Origin: Sphingomonas liriopis
Lineage (GTDB): Bacteria; Pseudomonadota; Alphaproteobacteria; Sphingomonadales; Sphingomonadaceae
Direction: 5' to 3'
Assembly: GCF_024211255.1 (NCBI RefSeq)
Contig: NZ_JAMLDY010000020.1
Coordinates: 1-64,000 of the forward strand
Length of the DNA stretch: 64,000 bases
The position numbers were made by a program, and so were the translations under genes. Of the stretch, positions 34,341 through 42,311 are shown in pieces (within the stretch, counting starts at the first letter, position 1; each line of letters opens with the position of its first letter). The notes below the pieces were generated by a model that did no database searches, was not told where the DNA came from, and worked only from the letters and a program-made list of their open reading frames with translations.

Positions 34341-34444
34341 GTCACCCCGGACGTGTTCCGGGGTCCACCGGGCGCATGCGCATGTTAGCGCCTCGAGCCC
34401 CGCGCCCCGCCGCAGAGTGGACCCCGGAACAAGTCCGGGGTGAC
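34341..34444. repeat. Family A element between nitroreductase and a hypothetical gene
   Basis: The left arm (34341-34368) has GTCACCCCGGACGTGTTCC and the right (34417-34444) GTGGACCCCGGAACAAGTCC, about 48 nt apart. The gene-free 160 bp between the nitroreductase stop and the hypothetical gene stop is mostly this element, and it separates convergent genes. Confidence 0.88.
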
Positions 34445-34475
34445 GATGTGTGCGGGGCGGCCTTCGGATTCCCTT

Positions 34476-34742
34476 CTACAGCACCACCGTCTCGGGCTTC
34501 GACTCCTCGATCGCCGCGAGCACCATGCGTTCCCACACCGCCGGATCGCCCGCCGCCGCCATCTTGCGATCCGGCTCGCGCAGCGTGCGCAGCACCGCGC
34601 GGGCGTCGGCCAGATAGTCGCGCCAGGCGTTGTCGACCTGCTCGCCCGCGCTTTCGGCATCGCCGCCCGCGTTGGCGCTGATCCGCTGCCCGGCGAGCAC
34701 GCGGGCGATCCGTTCGGGAAGCGGGGTGGTGGACACGTCCAT
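34476..34742 (-). CDS. Uncharacterised small protein (88 residues)
   Basis: An 88-residue protein starting MDVSTTPLPERIARVLAGQR with a mid-helix segment DNAWRDYLADARAVLRTLREPDRKMAA and the end VWERMVLAAIEESKPETVVL. It is helical, soluble, without signal peptide or motif. The AGGAGAGATGCC-like context upstream (minus strand) gives a plausible ribosome site. I do not recognise a family. The sequence looks like a conserved small protein with normal codon use, not a shadow of another frame. Confidence 0.65.
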   Translation of the reverse strand: MDVSTTPLPERIARVLAGQRISANAGGDAESAGEQVDNAWRDYLADARAVLRTLREPDRKMAAAGDPAVWERMVLAAIEESKPETVVL

Positions 34743-34801
34743 GGCATCTCTCCTCTGACGGGAGAATGCGCGAGGAACGGGCGAGTTGCCATCCCCGAAT
34801 G

Positions 34802-34839
34802 CGAACGGCCCCGCAGGATCGCTCCTGCGGGGCCGTTCG
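34802..34839. terminator. Perfect 17-bp stem, probable terminator of the helicase gene
   Basis: CGAACGGCCCCGCAGGA, four bases, then its exact reverse complement. It lies between the helicase stop and the next gene on the minus strand, about 180 bp past the stop because a family C repeat intervenes. It has no long T-run, but stem perfection and position support termination. Confidence 0.6.
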
Positions 34840-34866
34840 ATAATCCTACAGTCGCGCCCTCCACTC

Positions 34867-34995
34867 CGTTCGCCCTGGTGAGCAGGTCGTCGAGGCCCCC
34901 GGCCTCGACTGAAACGTCCGGGGGACGTTTCACCTGTTCACTGTCGAAGGGCATTGAGACTCACCGGTGCTTCGACAAGCTCAGCACGAACGGGG
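34867..34995. repeat. Family C repeat copy 2 with nested hairpins
   Basis: Arms CGTTCGCCCTG...TCGAAGGGCAT and GCTTCGACAAGCTCAGCACG enclose a second inverted structure at 34879-34939 beginning TGAGCAGGT and ending ACCTGTTCA. Inside that are two perfect hairpins, GTCGAGGCC/GGCCTCGAC and TGAAACGTCC/GGACGTTTCA. The arrangement looks like one repeat inserted in another. Confidence 0.75.
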
Positions 34996-35017
34996 GAGGA
35001 GGGGCAGTCTTGAGGGC

Positions 35018-36403
35018 TTAGCGCGCCGCGCCCGAACCCTGACCGCGACCACCGCCACCGCCGCCCGAGCGACCGCGGCCGCCACCGCCCTGACCACCAC
35101 CGCTGCCGCGCTGGCCGCCACGGCTGGCGTTGGCATAGTTCCTCGTCGCGGTCGGCGCATGCGTCGCGCGCGGCCGCGCCGGCTGGCGCTGGCCGCGCGG
35201 CAGGTCGGCGCGCGGTGCGGGATCGGCGCCGATCGCCTTGACGCGGGTCGCCTTGATCTCGTTCGACAGGCCCTGGAAATTGTCGGGCAGCGGACGCACC
35301 GCGACCTTCTGGCGGGTCAGCTTCTCGATGTCCTTCAGGTACGGACGCTCGTCATCCGCGCAGAAGGCGACCGCGATACCGCTCGCACCCGCACGTGCCG
35401 TCCGTCCGATGCGGTGGACGTACTGTTCGGCGACATTGGGCAACTCGAAGTTGATGACGTGACTGACGCCCGAGACGTCGATGCCGCGCGCCGCGATATC
35501 GGTCGCGACCAGCACCTTGGTCTTGCCGTCCTTGAACTCGCCAAGCGCGCGTTCGCGCTGGCCCTGGCTCTTGTTGCCGTGGATCGCGTTCGCCGCGATG
35601 CCGTTGCCGGCGAGCAGCTTCACGACGCGGTCGGCGCCATGCTTGGTGCGGGTGAACACAAGCGCGCGGTTGATCGTCGGATCCTGCAGCACGATCGTCA
35701 GCAGCGCCTGCTTCTCGCTCTGGTTGACGAAGGTGACGTACTGGTCGACGCGCTCGGCGGTGGTCGACGCCGGCACCACCGACACCGTCTTCGGCTCGTG
35801 CAGGAACTGGTTGGCGAGCTCGCGGATCGCAGTCGGCATCGTCGCCGAGAAGAACAGCGTCTGGCGCTTGCGCGGGATCATCCGCACGATCTTCTTGAGC
35901 GCATGGATGAAGCCCAGGTCCATCATCTGGTCGGCTTCGTCGAGCACCAGGATCTCGATCATCGACAGGTTGCACATGCCCTGCTCGACGAGGTCGATCA
36001 GACGGCCCGGCGTGGCGACGAGGATGTCGACGCCGCGGCTGAGGTCCTGCCGGTTCTTGTTGATGCTGGTGCCGCCGAACACGGTCGCGACGCTGAGCTT
36101 GCTGAACTGGCCGTAGCCGCGCGCATTGTCGGCGATCTGGCTGGCGAGCTCGCGCGTCGGCGCGAGCACCAGCATGCGGCAATGCGTCGGCAGCACGCGC
36201 TTCTGGTTTTCGGTCAGGCGCTGGATCGACGGCAGCACGAACGCGGCGGTCTTGCCGGTGCCGGTCTGCGCGATGCCGAGCAGGTCGCCGCCTTCGAGCA
36301 GGATCGGGATCGACTGCGCCTGGATCGGGGTAGGAGTGGTATAGCCCTTGGCTTCGAGCGCACGGACGAGCGGCTCGGCGAGGCCGAGATGAGCGAATGA
36401 CAT
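35018..36403 (-). CDS. rhlE: DEAD-box ATP-dependent RNA helicase (RhlE type)
   Basis: A 461-residue helicase. Q motif TTPTPIQAQSIP, Walker A at Lys51 (AQTGTGKT), PTRELA, DEAD at 155-158, SAT, and HRIGRTARAG in the second RecA domain are all present. From about residue 400 the tail is basic and then Gly/Arg-rich (GGGRGRSGGGGGGRGQG), which binds RNA nonspecifically. The start MSFAHLGLAEPLVRAL fits RhlE. It probably unwinds structured RNA in ribosome assembly or decay with PNPase and is often cold-induced. The ATG at 36403 is preferred; the longer frame upstream lacks conserved sequence. Confidence 0.93.
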   Translation of the reverse strand: MSFAHLGLAEPLVRALEAKGYTTPTPIQAQSIPILLEGGDLLGIAQTGTGKTAAFVLPSIQRLTENQKRVLPTHCRMLVLAPTRELASQIADNARGYGQFSKLSVATVFGGTSINKNRQDLSRGVDILVATPGRLIDLVEQGMCNLSMIEILVLDEADQMMDLGFIHALKKIVRMIPRKRQTLFFSATMPTAIRELANQFLHEPKTVSVVPASTTAERVDQYVTFVNQSEKQALLTIVLQDPTINRALVFTRTKHGADRVVKLLAGNGIAANAIHGNKSQGQRERALGEFKDGKTKVLVATDIAARGIDVSGVSHVINFELPNVAEQYVHRIGRTARAGASGIAVAFCADDERPYLKDIEKLTRQKVAVRPLPDNFQGLSNEIKATRVKAIGADPAPRADLPRGQRQPARPRATHAPTATRNYANASRGGQRGSGGGQGGGGRGRSGGGGGGRGQGSGAAR

Positions 36404-36777
36404 GGAAATGCGAACCTTGAAAAAACGGCCTGGCCCGCGCGCCGATCCGAAGGGGAGTCGGCACACCGGTGCGGCGGGGAAAAACCGACGCCCCGCGTGA
36501 AAAGGGAAGCCTTGCGCTAACGACCGAGGCGGAGCCGCGGGTGGCCGAAAGCCAACCCGTTCACGCTGCATGACGCCTCGATTGCCCGCCATGTGCGCTG
36601 CACCGCGGCAAAAGTCAAGGCAGCGTGTGTTGCCGTCAGTCAACACTCCTGACGGAATGTCGGCGTGGCGATCGATGGCCACGATCGGCCGTTGACTTGG
36701 CCGTAACGGCGAATAGGCTGCAGTCATCCGATAAGCCGCTTGGGAGAGCGGCGGATGTACAGGGGTTCGATACAATC
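36404..36777. promoter_or_regulatory. Divergent 374-bp leader region between rhlE and the autotransporter gene
   Basis: No gene is visible. At 36692-36697 TTGACT is followed after 16 bp by TAGGCT (36714-36719), a reasonable sigma-70 promoter for the autotransporter gene with a 59-nt leader. A hairpin CCGTCAG-9 nt-CTGACGG lies at 36633-36655, just upstream. The remaining 230 bp would be the helicase leader, long enough for post-transcriptional control, as known for DEAD-box genes. Confidence 0.45.
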
Positions 36778-39700
36778 ATGACCGATCACGTTTTTCGTGG
36801 CGCCGCGCGGCGCGCTTTGCTCGCCTCCACCGCGCTGATCGCGCTGCCCGCCGTCGCCCAGGCGCAGGTCGCCCCGACGGGGGTGGAGAATATCGCGCAC
36901 GGTAACCCGCTGCTCGCGATCTCGGGGCTCGAGACCATCGGCCAGGGCGAACGGCCGGTCTTCGCCGACAATATCGCGCAAGGGGTGACGCTCGGCGCGC
37001 TCGCCAACCTCGACGAGAAGGTCGCGCAGAACCGCGCGCTGCCGCTGTCGGCGCTGCAGCAGGAGAACCAGCCCAACATCGTCATCCGCCAGCCCGGCAC
37101 CTCGACGACGTCGCTCGACACCGGCACCAGCGTCAACGGCGTCGGCAACATGACGATCGCCTATGCCGACGGCCTCGGCATCTGCACCGGCACGCTCATC
37201 AACCCGCGCACCGTGATCTTCGCGGCGCATTGCGTGAACGAGAATGGCGCCGGCACCGGCGCGCAGGATCCGTGGCAGTACGGCTCGGCCGGCGGCGGCA
37301 TCCCGATCGCCTTCGGCTTCCAGGCGAACAACCTGCCCGCGGTGCGCGACTGGTATCTGGCGACGACCTCGACCGGCGCCGTCAACCCCAACCAGTTCAA
37401 GACCAACACCGCCAACTTCCTCTACAACGTCAACCAGGTCGTCTATAACGCCGACTCGCTGAAGCTCGGCCTCGCGCAGAACTTCATCCAGGCCGACATC
37501 GCGATCGCGACGCTCGACACGCCGGCCGCCAACGTGCCCACCTGGGCGCTGCTGTTCTCGGCGCTGCCCGCGCCGGCGACGATCAGCGACACGACCGGCA
37601 CCGGCTATCACGTCACCATCACCGGCTACGGCCGCAGCGGCACCGCGACGACGACGACCGGCGACACCGTCGGCATCGACTATCGCCGCCGCATCGCCGA
37701 GAACACGATCGGCATCCTCGGTTCGTTCAACGACCGCGACACCTTCCTGTTCGGTTCGACCAGCAACCTGCCGCAGAACCTGTACCAGCTCGACATGGAC
37801 GATCCGCGTCGCGGCACGGCGACCAAGAGCCCGTACGATTTCAACCTGTTCAAGGACAATGCGCTGCCCAACGAGGGCACGACCGCGGGCGGCGATTCGG
37901 GTGGTCCGCTGATCCTCGACCGCGCCTTCGCCAAGCAGGTGGTGATCGGCGTGCTGTCCGGCGGCAGCCGCTTCTACGGCGCGCAGCCGTTCGGCTCGTA
38001 CGGCACCGAGAGCTTCTATCAGCCGCTCTATCTGTTCTGGGACTATATCGTCGCCAACAACCCCTATCGCTATGCGCAGACCAAGGCCGGCGACGGCCTG
38101 TGGACCGACGCGTCGCGCTGGGTGACCGCGCTCGATCCCAATTATCAGGTGATCGTCAATGGCCAGCTGGCGAACGGCGTGCCGACCACGACCGGCGCGG
38201 GCATCGCGGGTGACGCCAACAAGTTCGGCAAGGTCTGCTTCGAGACCGCGACGGTCAGCGATTGCCAGGACATCAAGACCGGCATCGAATATATCAACGG
38301 CCAGCCGGTCGCCGGCACCGGCAACGTCGCCAGCGTCAGCGCCGAAGCGATCGCGGCGCGCGATGCCGCCATCGCCGAATCCGCCACCACCGCGGCGGCG
38401 CCGGCCACCGCCTCGGCGACCGGCGGCGGCCGTGGTGCGGGGATGAGCGTCGAGGACATCGGCCAGGACGGCAGGACGGACGCATCGCTGCTCGTCGGCG
38501 GCGAGAATGTCGCGCAGGCCGGCGACGCGATCGCGGCGGTCACCCCGACCCCGGCGGCGACGCCTGCCAACGGTCTGCCCGGCGCGACCAACTTCGTCCC
38601 CAACAACGTCGATCCCAACCGCGTCGCCAAGACCGCGGCACGCTATTACGACGTGTCGCTGACCGCCGCGGGCACCACCACGCTCAACACCGCGGTGACG
38701 ATCGACCGCTTCACCGTCGCGGGCAGCACCGCCAAGCTGGCGGTGACCTCGGGCGGGTCGCTGACCAGCCTGATGGGCGTCACGCAGGTGACCGGCGTCG
38801 TCGACAACAACGGCGTCATCAACAGCCGCGGCGATTACATGAACCTCGGCGGGATGATCACCGGCACCGGCCGGATCAACGCGCCGTTCCTGACCAACGT
38901 GTCGGGCATGATCGCGCCGGGCACGACCGGCACGATCGGCACGCTGACCGTCGGCGGCAACCTCGTCCTCGCCTCGGCCAGCACGCTGCTGATCGACGTC
39001 GGGCCGAACGGCACGTCGGACAGTGTCGCGGTGGTGCGCAACGGCACGACCGACGGCCTCGCCAACATCGGCGGCCGCGTCGGCTTCGCGGCGGTGGCGG
39101 GTCACACGATCCGCTACAACGACGTCTATACGATCCTGACCGCGGCGGGCGGGATCAGCGGCACGTTCCAGGCGCCGGCGGCGATCTCGGCGATCCTCAG
39201 CCCGCAGTTCATCTATTCGACCAATGCGGTGCAGGCGCGGATCATCGCCGGCACCTATGCCAGCGTCGTCGCCAACACGCCGATCCAGACCGCGTTCGCC
39301 GGGCTGCTCGATCGCAACCGCGCCGCCAATTACGGCAACCTGTCGGGCCTGTACGGGATCCTCGACATCCAGAATGCGGCGACGATCCAGTCGACGCTGG
39401 AGGGCCTGGCGCCGCGCACCACGCCGCTGAAGTACGGCATGGGCACGGTCGCGACCGAGAACATGTCGCGCTTCTATCGCCAGCATCTGGCCGGCATCGA
39501 CGCCAGCCAGCCGCTGTCGGGCACGCTGACCATGACCGGCCAGCCGCTGCAGTTCGCCTCGCTGATGGCGAGCGACCTGCCGACGAGCCAGGCGACGGCG
39601 AGCGACACGACGTCGACGACGGTGCGCGAAGGCGTGCTGCCGGAGAATGTCGCGGTGTTCATCGCTGGCGGCTATATCGACGGCGACAGCCGCAGCCTGC

Positions 39701-40470
39701 GCGATGCGCTGCCGTTCGGCGGGCGCGACAATTTCGACGGCTTCTACGTCGCGAGCGGGATCGAGGCGAAGGCGGGCGACAATGGCGTGATCGGCTTCGG
39801 TCTCAGCTATACCAAGCTCGACGGCACCACCGGCGGCGTCGCGCAGACCGCGCGCGGCGAGCTGTATCAGGGCACGCTGTTCGTCAAAGCGCAGAGCCTG
39901 ACCGGGCAGGTGCTCGATGCGCAGGTCAGCGGCGGCGTCTTCCAGGCGCGGACCAACCGCAACGTGTCGATCGCCGGCAACGCCTCCAACCTGCGCAGCC
40001 GCGACAATGCGCTCGCGATCTCGGCAGAGGTCGGCGCCGCGCAGATGTTCGACGTCGGCGGGTTCCAGATCGGGCCGCGCATCGCCGGCCGGATCAACCG
40101 TATCGACTTCACCCCGACGCTGGAGACCGGCGGCAACGGCGCGCTGCGCTTCGACCGGTACCAGCTCGCCAGCTATCAGGGCCGCGCCGGCCTGCAGATC
40201 GCGGGTGGCCAGGTGCTCAAGCCCTTCGCCTCGGCCTATTTCGTCCATGACTTCAAGGACCAGCCGGGCGTCTTCACCGCCAACTTCATCGGCGGCACGG
40301 CACCGGCGGGCTTCCGCCTGAGCAGCCAGGACCAGAACTGGGGCGAGATCGCCGCGGGCCTGTCCTATTCGGGCGAGCGGTTCGAACTGTCGCTCAGCGC
40401 CGATACGACGATCGAGCGCAACGACGTCCGCAACCAGGCCTATCGCGGCGCGGTGAAGTTCAAATTCTGA
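36778..40470 (+). CDS. Autotransporter serine protease (trypsin-like S1 passenger, beta-barrel C terminus)
   Basis: A 1230-residue type V secretion protein. The signal peptide (about 1-29) ends AVAQA. The passenger has a chymotrypsin-fold domain with the triad His151 (VIFAAHCVN), Asp240 (ADIAIATLD) and Ser374 (GGDSGGPLI). A Gly/Thr-rich beta-helical part follows (FTVAGSTAKLAVTSGGSL, MINTRG-like repeats to about 880). The last 280 residues are the autotransporter barrel, with ENVAVFIAGGYIDGDSR at its start and a terminal Phe (KFKF). The start was set at the ATG at 36778 before the signal peptide. Self-cleavage and target proteins are not known. Confidence 0.93.
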   Translation: MTDHVFRGAARRALLASTALIALPAVAQAQVAPTGVENIAHGNPLLAISGLETIGQGERPVFADNIAQGVTLGALANLDEKVAQNRALPLSALQQENQPNIVIRQPGTSTTSLDTGTSVNGVGNMTIAYADGLGICTGTLINPRTVIFAAHCVNENGAGTGAQDPWQYGSAGGGIPIAFGFQANNLPAVRDWYLATTSTGAVNPNQFKTNTANFLYNVNQVVYNADSLKLGLAQNFIQADIAIATLDTPAANVPTWALLFSALPAPATISDTTGTGYHVTITGYGRSGTATTTTGDTVGIDYRRRIAENTIGILGSFNDRDTFLFGSTSNLPQNLYQLDMDDPRRGTATKSPYDFNLFKDNALPNEGTTAGGDSGGPLILDRAFAKQVVIGVLSGGSRFYGAQPFGSYGTESFYQPLYLFWDYIVANNPYRYAQTKAGDGLWTDASRWVTALDPNYQVIVNGQLANGVPTTTGAGIAGDANKFGKVCFETATVSDCQDIKTGIEYINGQPVAGTGNVASVSAEAIAARDAAIAESATTAAAPATASATGGGRGAGMSVEDIGQDGRTDASLLVGGENVAQAGDAIAAVTPTPAATPANGLPGATNFVPNNVDPNRVAKTAARYYDVSLTAAGTTTLNTAVTIDRFTVAGSTAKLAVTSGGSLTSLMGVTQVTGVVDNNGVINSRGDYMNLGGMITGTGRINAPFLTNVSGMIAPGTTGTIGTLTVGGNLVLASASTLLIDVGPNGTSDSVAVVRNGTTDGLANIGGRVGFAAVAGHTIRYNDVYTILTAAGGISGTFQAPAAISAILSPQFIYSTNAVQARIIAGTYASVVANTPIQTAFAGLLDRNRAANYGNLSGLYGILDIQNAATIQSTLEGLAPRTTPLKYGMGTVATENMSRFYRQHLAGIDASQPLSGTLTMTGQPLQFASLMASDLPTSQATASDTTSTTVREGVLPENVAVFIAGGYIDGDSRSLRDALPFGGRDNFDGFYVASGIEAKAGDNGVIGFGLSYTKLDGTTGGVAQTARGELYQGTLFVKAQSLTGQVLDAQVSGGVFQARTNRNVSIAGNASNLRSRDNALAISAEVGAAQMFDVGGFQIGPRIAGRINRIDFTPTLETGGNGALRFDRYQLASYQGRAGLQIAGGQVLKPFASAYFVHDFKDQPGVFTANFIGGTAPAGFRLSSQDQNWGEIAAGLSYSGERFELSLSADTTIERNDVRNQAYRGAVKFKF

Positions 40471-40492
40471 TCCTCCGATCCGACTGACGGCC

Positions 40493-40528
40493 GGGGCCGC
40501 TCTTCCGACGGGAAGGGCGGCCCTTGTC
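40493..40528 (+). terminator. Terminator after the autotransporter gene
   Basis: GGGGCCGCTCTTCC pairs with GGGAAGGGCGGCCC around a 3-nt loop, with one mismatch, and TTGTCGTTT follows. It begins 22 bp after the stop codon. Confidence 0.75.
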
Positions 40529-40651
40529 GTTTGCGGGATTGCCGGGCGCTGCGTGGTTCGCGCGAGGACGCGGAGAAGAAGGGTTTTGCGCGCAGAGGCG
40601 CAGAGAGCGCAGAGGGTTGTGGTGGAGACCGTGGCGCTCCCCCCAACCGAT

Positions 40652-40748
40652 GCGTCATCTCCGCGAAGGCGGGGATCCATCATCACGACGTGCGCGAATG
40701 GAGCCGCATCGTCAGCCAGTATGGATTCCCGCCTCCGCGGGAATGACG
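40652..40748. repeat. Family E repeat copy 3
   Basis: CGTCATCTCCGCGAAGGCGG begins the unit and GGATTCCCGCCTCCGCGGGA with ATGACG ends it, in facing orientation about 97 bp overall, with CAGCCAGTATGGATT in the loop. The shared CCAGTATGGAT text links it to 41117-41212. Confidence 0.8.
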
Positions 40749-41116
40749 AAGGTTGCGGTGTGTCGGCGTGGGCGTGGGATGACGAAGGTCGTGGTGCGCC
40801 CGGTGAGCGTATCGCTACCGTTTGCCACCGCATTCAGGGAGGCAGACGTCGTCTCAATCGACAACCGGGGAGGGGGCAACACCACGCGTACCACGGACAC
40901 AACATCTCCGCGCCCTCTGCGTACAAAACCCGTCTTCTCCGCGCCTCCGTGTGAACCAACCTTCTTCGCCTCTTCGCGCCTTTAAGTCTTCGCGCGACCT
41001 CGAACCTTCTCTGGCCTGCGACAGCGCCAGACCGGAATGGTTGGACCGATCGCCGCCGTCTTACGCCGTCACCCCGGACGTGTTCGGCAGTTATACCGCT
41101 CTGCCATGTCTTCTTT

Positions 41117-41212
41117 CGTCATTCCCGCGCAGGCGGGAATCCATACTGGCTGACCCTTCGGCTCTATCTGTGACGCCAGTGATTATGGATCCCCGCCTTC
41201 GCGGGGATGACG
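41117..41212. repeat. Family E repeat copy 4
   Basis: CGTCATTCCCGCGCAGGCGG opens and GGATCCCCGCCTTCGCGGGG with ATGACG closes. The loop begins ATCCATACTGGCTGA, the reverse complement of the loop text in copy 3, so the two units are inverted relative to each other in their loops. Confidence 0.8.
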
Positions 41213-41240
41213 GTTATATGTTCGAAGGGCATAAACGCCG

Positions 41241-41328
41241 ACGTGTTGCGGGGTCCACCGGGCGGCCAGTCCGTCGGCAGGAGGTTTGAGGGATCGCGCT
41301 CGCGGCGTCGTGGACCCCGGAACACGTT
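41241..41328. repeat. Degenerate family A element
   Basis: ACGTGTTGCGGGGTCCAC and GTGGACCCCGGAACACGT are facing arms lacking the outer GTCACCCCGG portion. The left arm has lost one C of the usual TTCCGGGG. It marks a decayed copy. Confidence 0.7.
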
Positions 41329-41635
41329 AGTGCTTGTCCCGTTCGGACAAATGCCTCCCCGGCGAAGGCCGGGGTCCAGTCGCCACGGTGCCCTCGATGC
41401 CCGACCTGCATCGTGTGGGACCGTTTCTCGTTACGCTGACAGCACCCGACGAACCGATCGTGCCGCCGGTAACGCCTGGCTATCGCCACGCCCGCTGGGT
41501 CGTCAGCGCCGCGCGCTGATCGCTGCCACCGCGCCCCCAAATCGACCATCAACATCATGAACGGCGTGAACGATCCGGAAATGCTGTCGGCGCCGAGCGA
41601 CTCCGATCGTACGGCAGAGCGGCCTGCCCATTCGG

Positions 41636-42166
41636 TCAATCTTCCGTCAGAATGGCGATCGCATCCTGGCAGATGTTGATCCTTTGCTGTTCGAAATCAA
41701 TGCCGGCCTGGAGTACGAGCGCGCGCAATCGCGCCGCGCGCGACATCGTCTCCTTCGTGAAATCACGCGTTGCGATCCCGACATAGAGTTCGAGCTTGGC
41801 GCGATGGTGGTCCAGCAGATTTTGCAGATTGGCGCGGAGCGTATCGACATCGGTGATGGCCGCTGCACGCAGGCGCACCATCAACTCGTCGCGGATGGCA
41901 TCGGGTTGCTGAGGCTCGGCCACCCAGCGCGCCAGTTCCGCGGTGCCCGCGGGCAGGATCCGATATTCGCGCTTGCGGCCTCTCGCCCGTTCGACGCGCG
42001 TACCCTTGATCAAGCCCGCTTCTTCGAGCCGCGCCAGTTCGCGATAGATCTGCTGGTGCGTCGCCTGCCAGAAATAGCCCAGCGAGCGGTCGAAGCGGGC
42101 GGCCAGTTCGGAGCCCGAGCAAGGACGCTCGGCGAGGGCGGTCAATAACGCATGGGGCAGGGACAT
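41636..42166 (-). CDS. PadR-family transcriptional regulator
   Basis: A 176-residue regulator. The winged helix (about 1-75) has LPHALLTALAERPCSGSELA, FWQATHQQIYRELARLEEAGLI and the basic wing ERARGRKREYRILPAG. The C-terminal helical domain (about 95-170) is the Vir/PadR dimerisation part. PadR proteins usually repress nearby genes in response to phenolic acids or drugs. It is downstream of the acyl-CoA ligase gene on the same strand, with a strong hairpin between them, so it may be separately transcribed. Confidence 0.9.
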   Translation of the reverse strand: MSLPHALLTALAERPCSGSELAARFDRSLGYFWQATHQQIYRELARLEEAGLIKGTRVERARGRKREYRILPAGTAELARWVAEPQQPDAIRDELMVRLRAAAITDVDTLRANLQNLLDHHRAKLELYVGIATRDFTKETMSRAARLRALVLQAGIDFEQQRINICQDAIAILTED

Positions 42167-42197
42167 TGGGCGGACTGTCTCGTGAACGCTTCCGCCT

Positions 42198-42243
42198 AGG
42201 GCCCAAACCCGATCACGACAAGGATCGTGATCGGGTTTGGGCC
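42198..42243. terminator. Perfect 20-bp inverted repeat between ligase and padR genes
   Basis: GGGCCCAAACCCGATCACGA, six bases, then its exact reverse complement. It lies 69 bp beyond the ligase stop on the minus strand and 31 bp before the padR start. With no T-run it may be a terminator, or an RNA hairpin or operator in the padR leader. Confidence 0.6.
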
Positions 42244-42311
42244 CTGGCCTGTCGGGCGCGGTCGGGCACCCTCTTTTTGCGCGCCGTACCGCGGCGGCCG
42301 GCGAGACGCCG

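Larger units (their letters stand above)
40471..41635. other. Long gene-free region filled with decayed repeats
   Basis: About 1.16 kb between the autotransporter and padR genes. No frame has a credible protein. It holds the autotransporter terminator (40493-40528), paired GC-rich units CGCGAGGACGCGGAGAAGAA (near 40559) and TCTTCTCCGCGCCTCCGTG (near 40937), family E units (40652-40748, 41117-41212) and a broken family A copy (41241-41328). Repeats of at least three families therefore sit together with no gene between them. Confidence 0.8.

Noticed and set aside
36724..40833. A 1369-codon minus-strand frame opposite the autotransporter
   Set aside because: Arg/Asp/Val-rich without domains, while the opposite strand encodes an intact protease triad and barrel.
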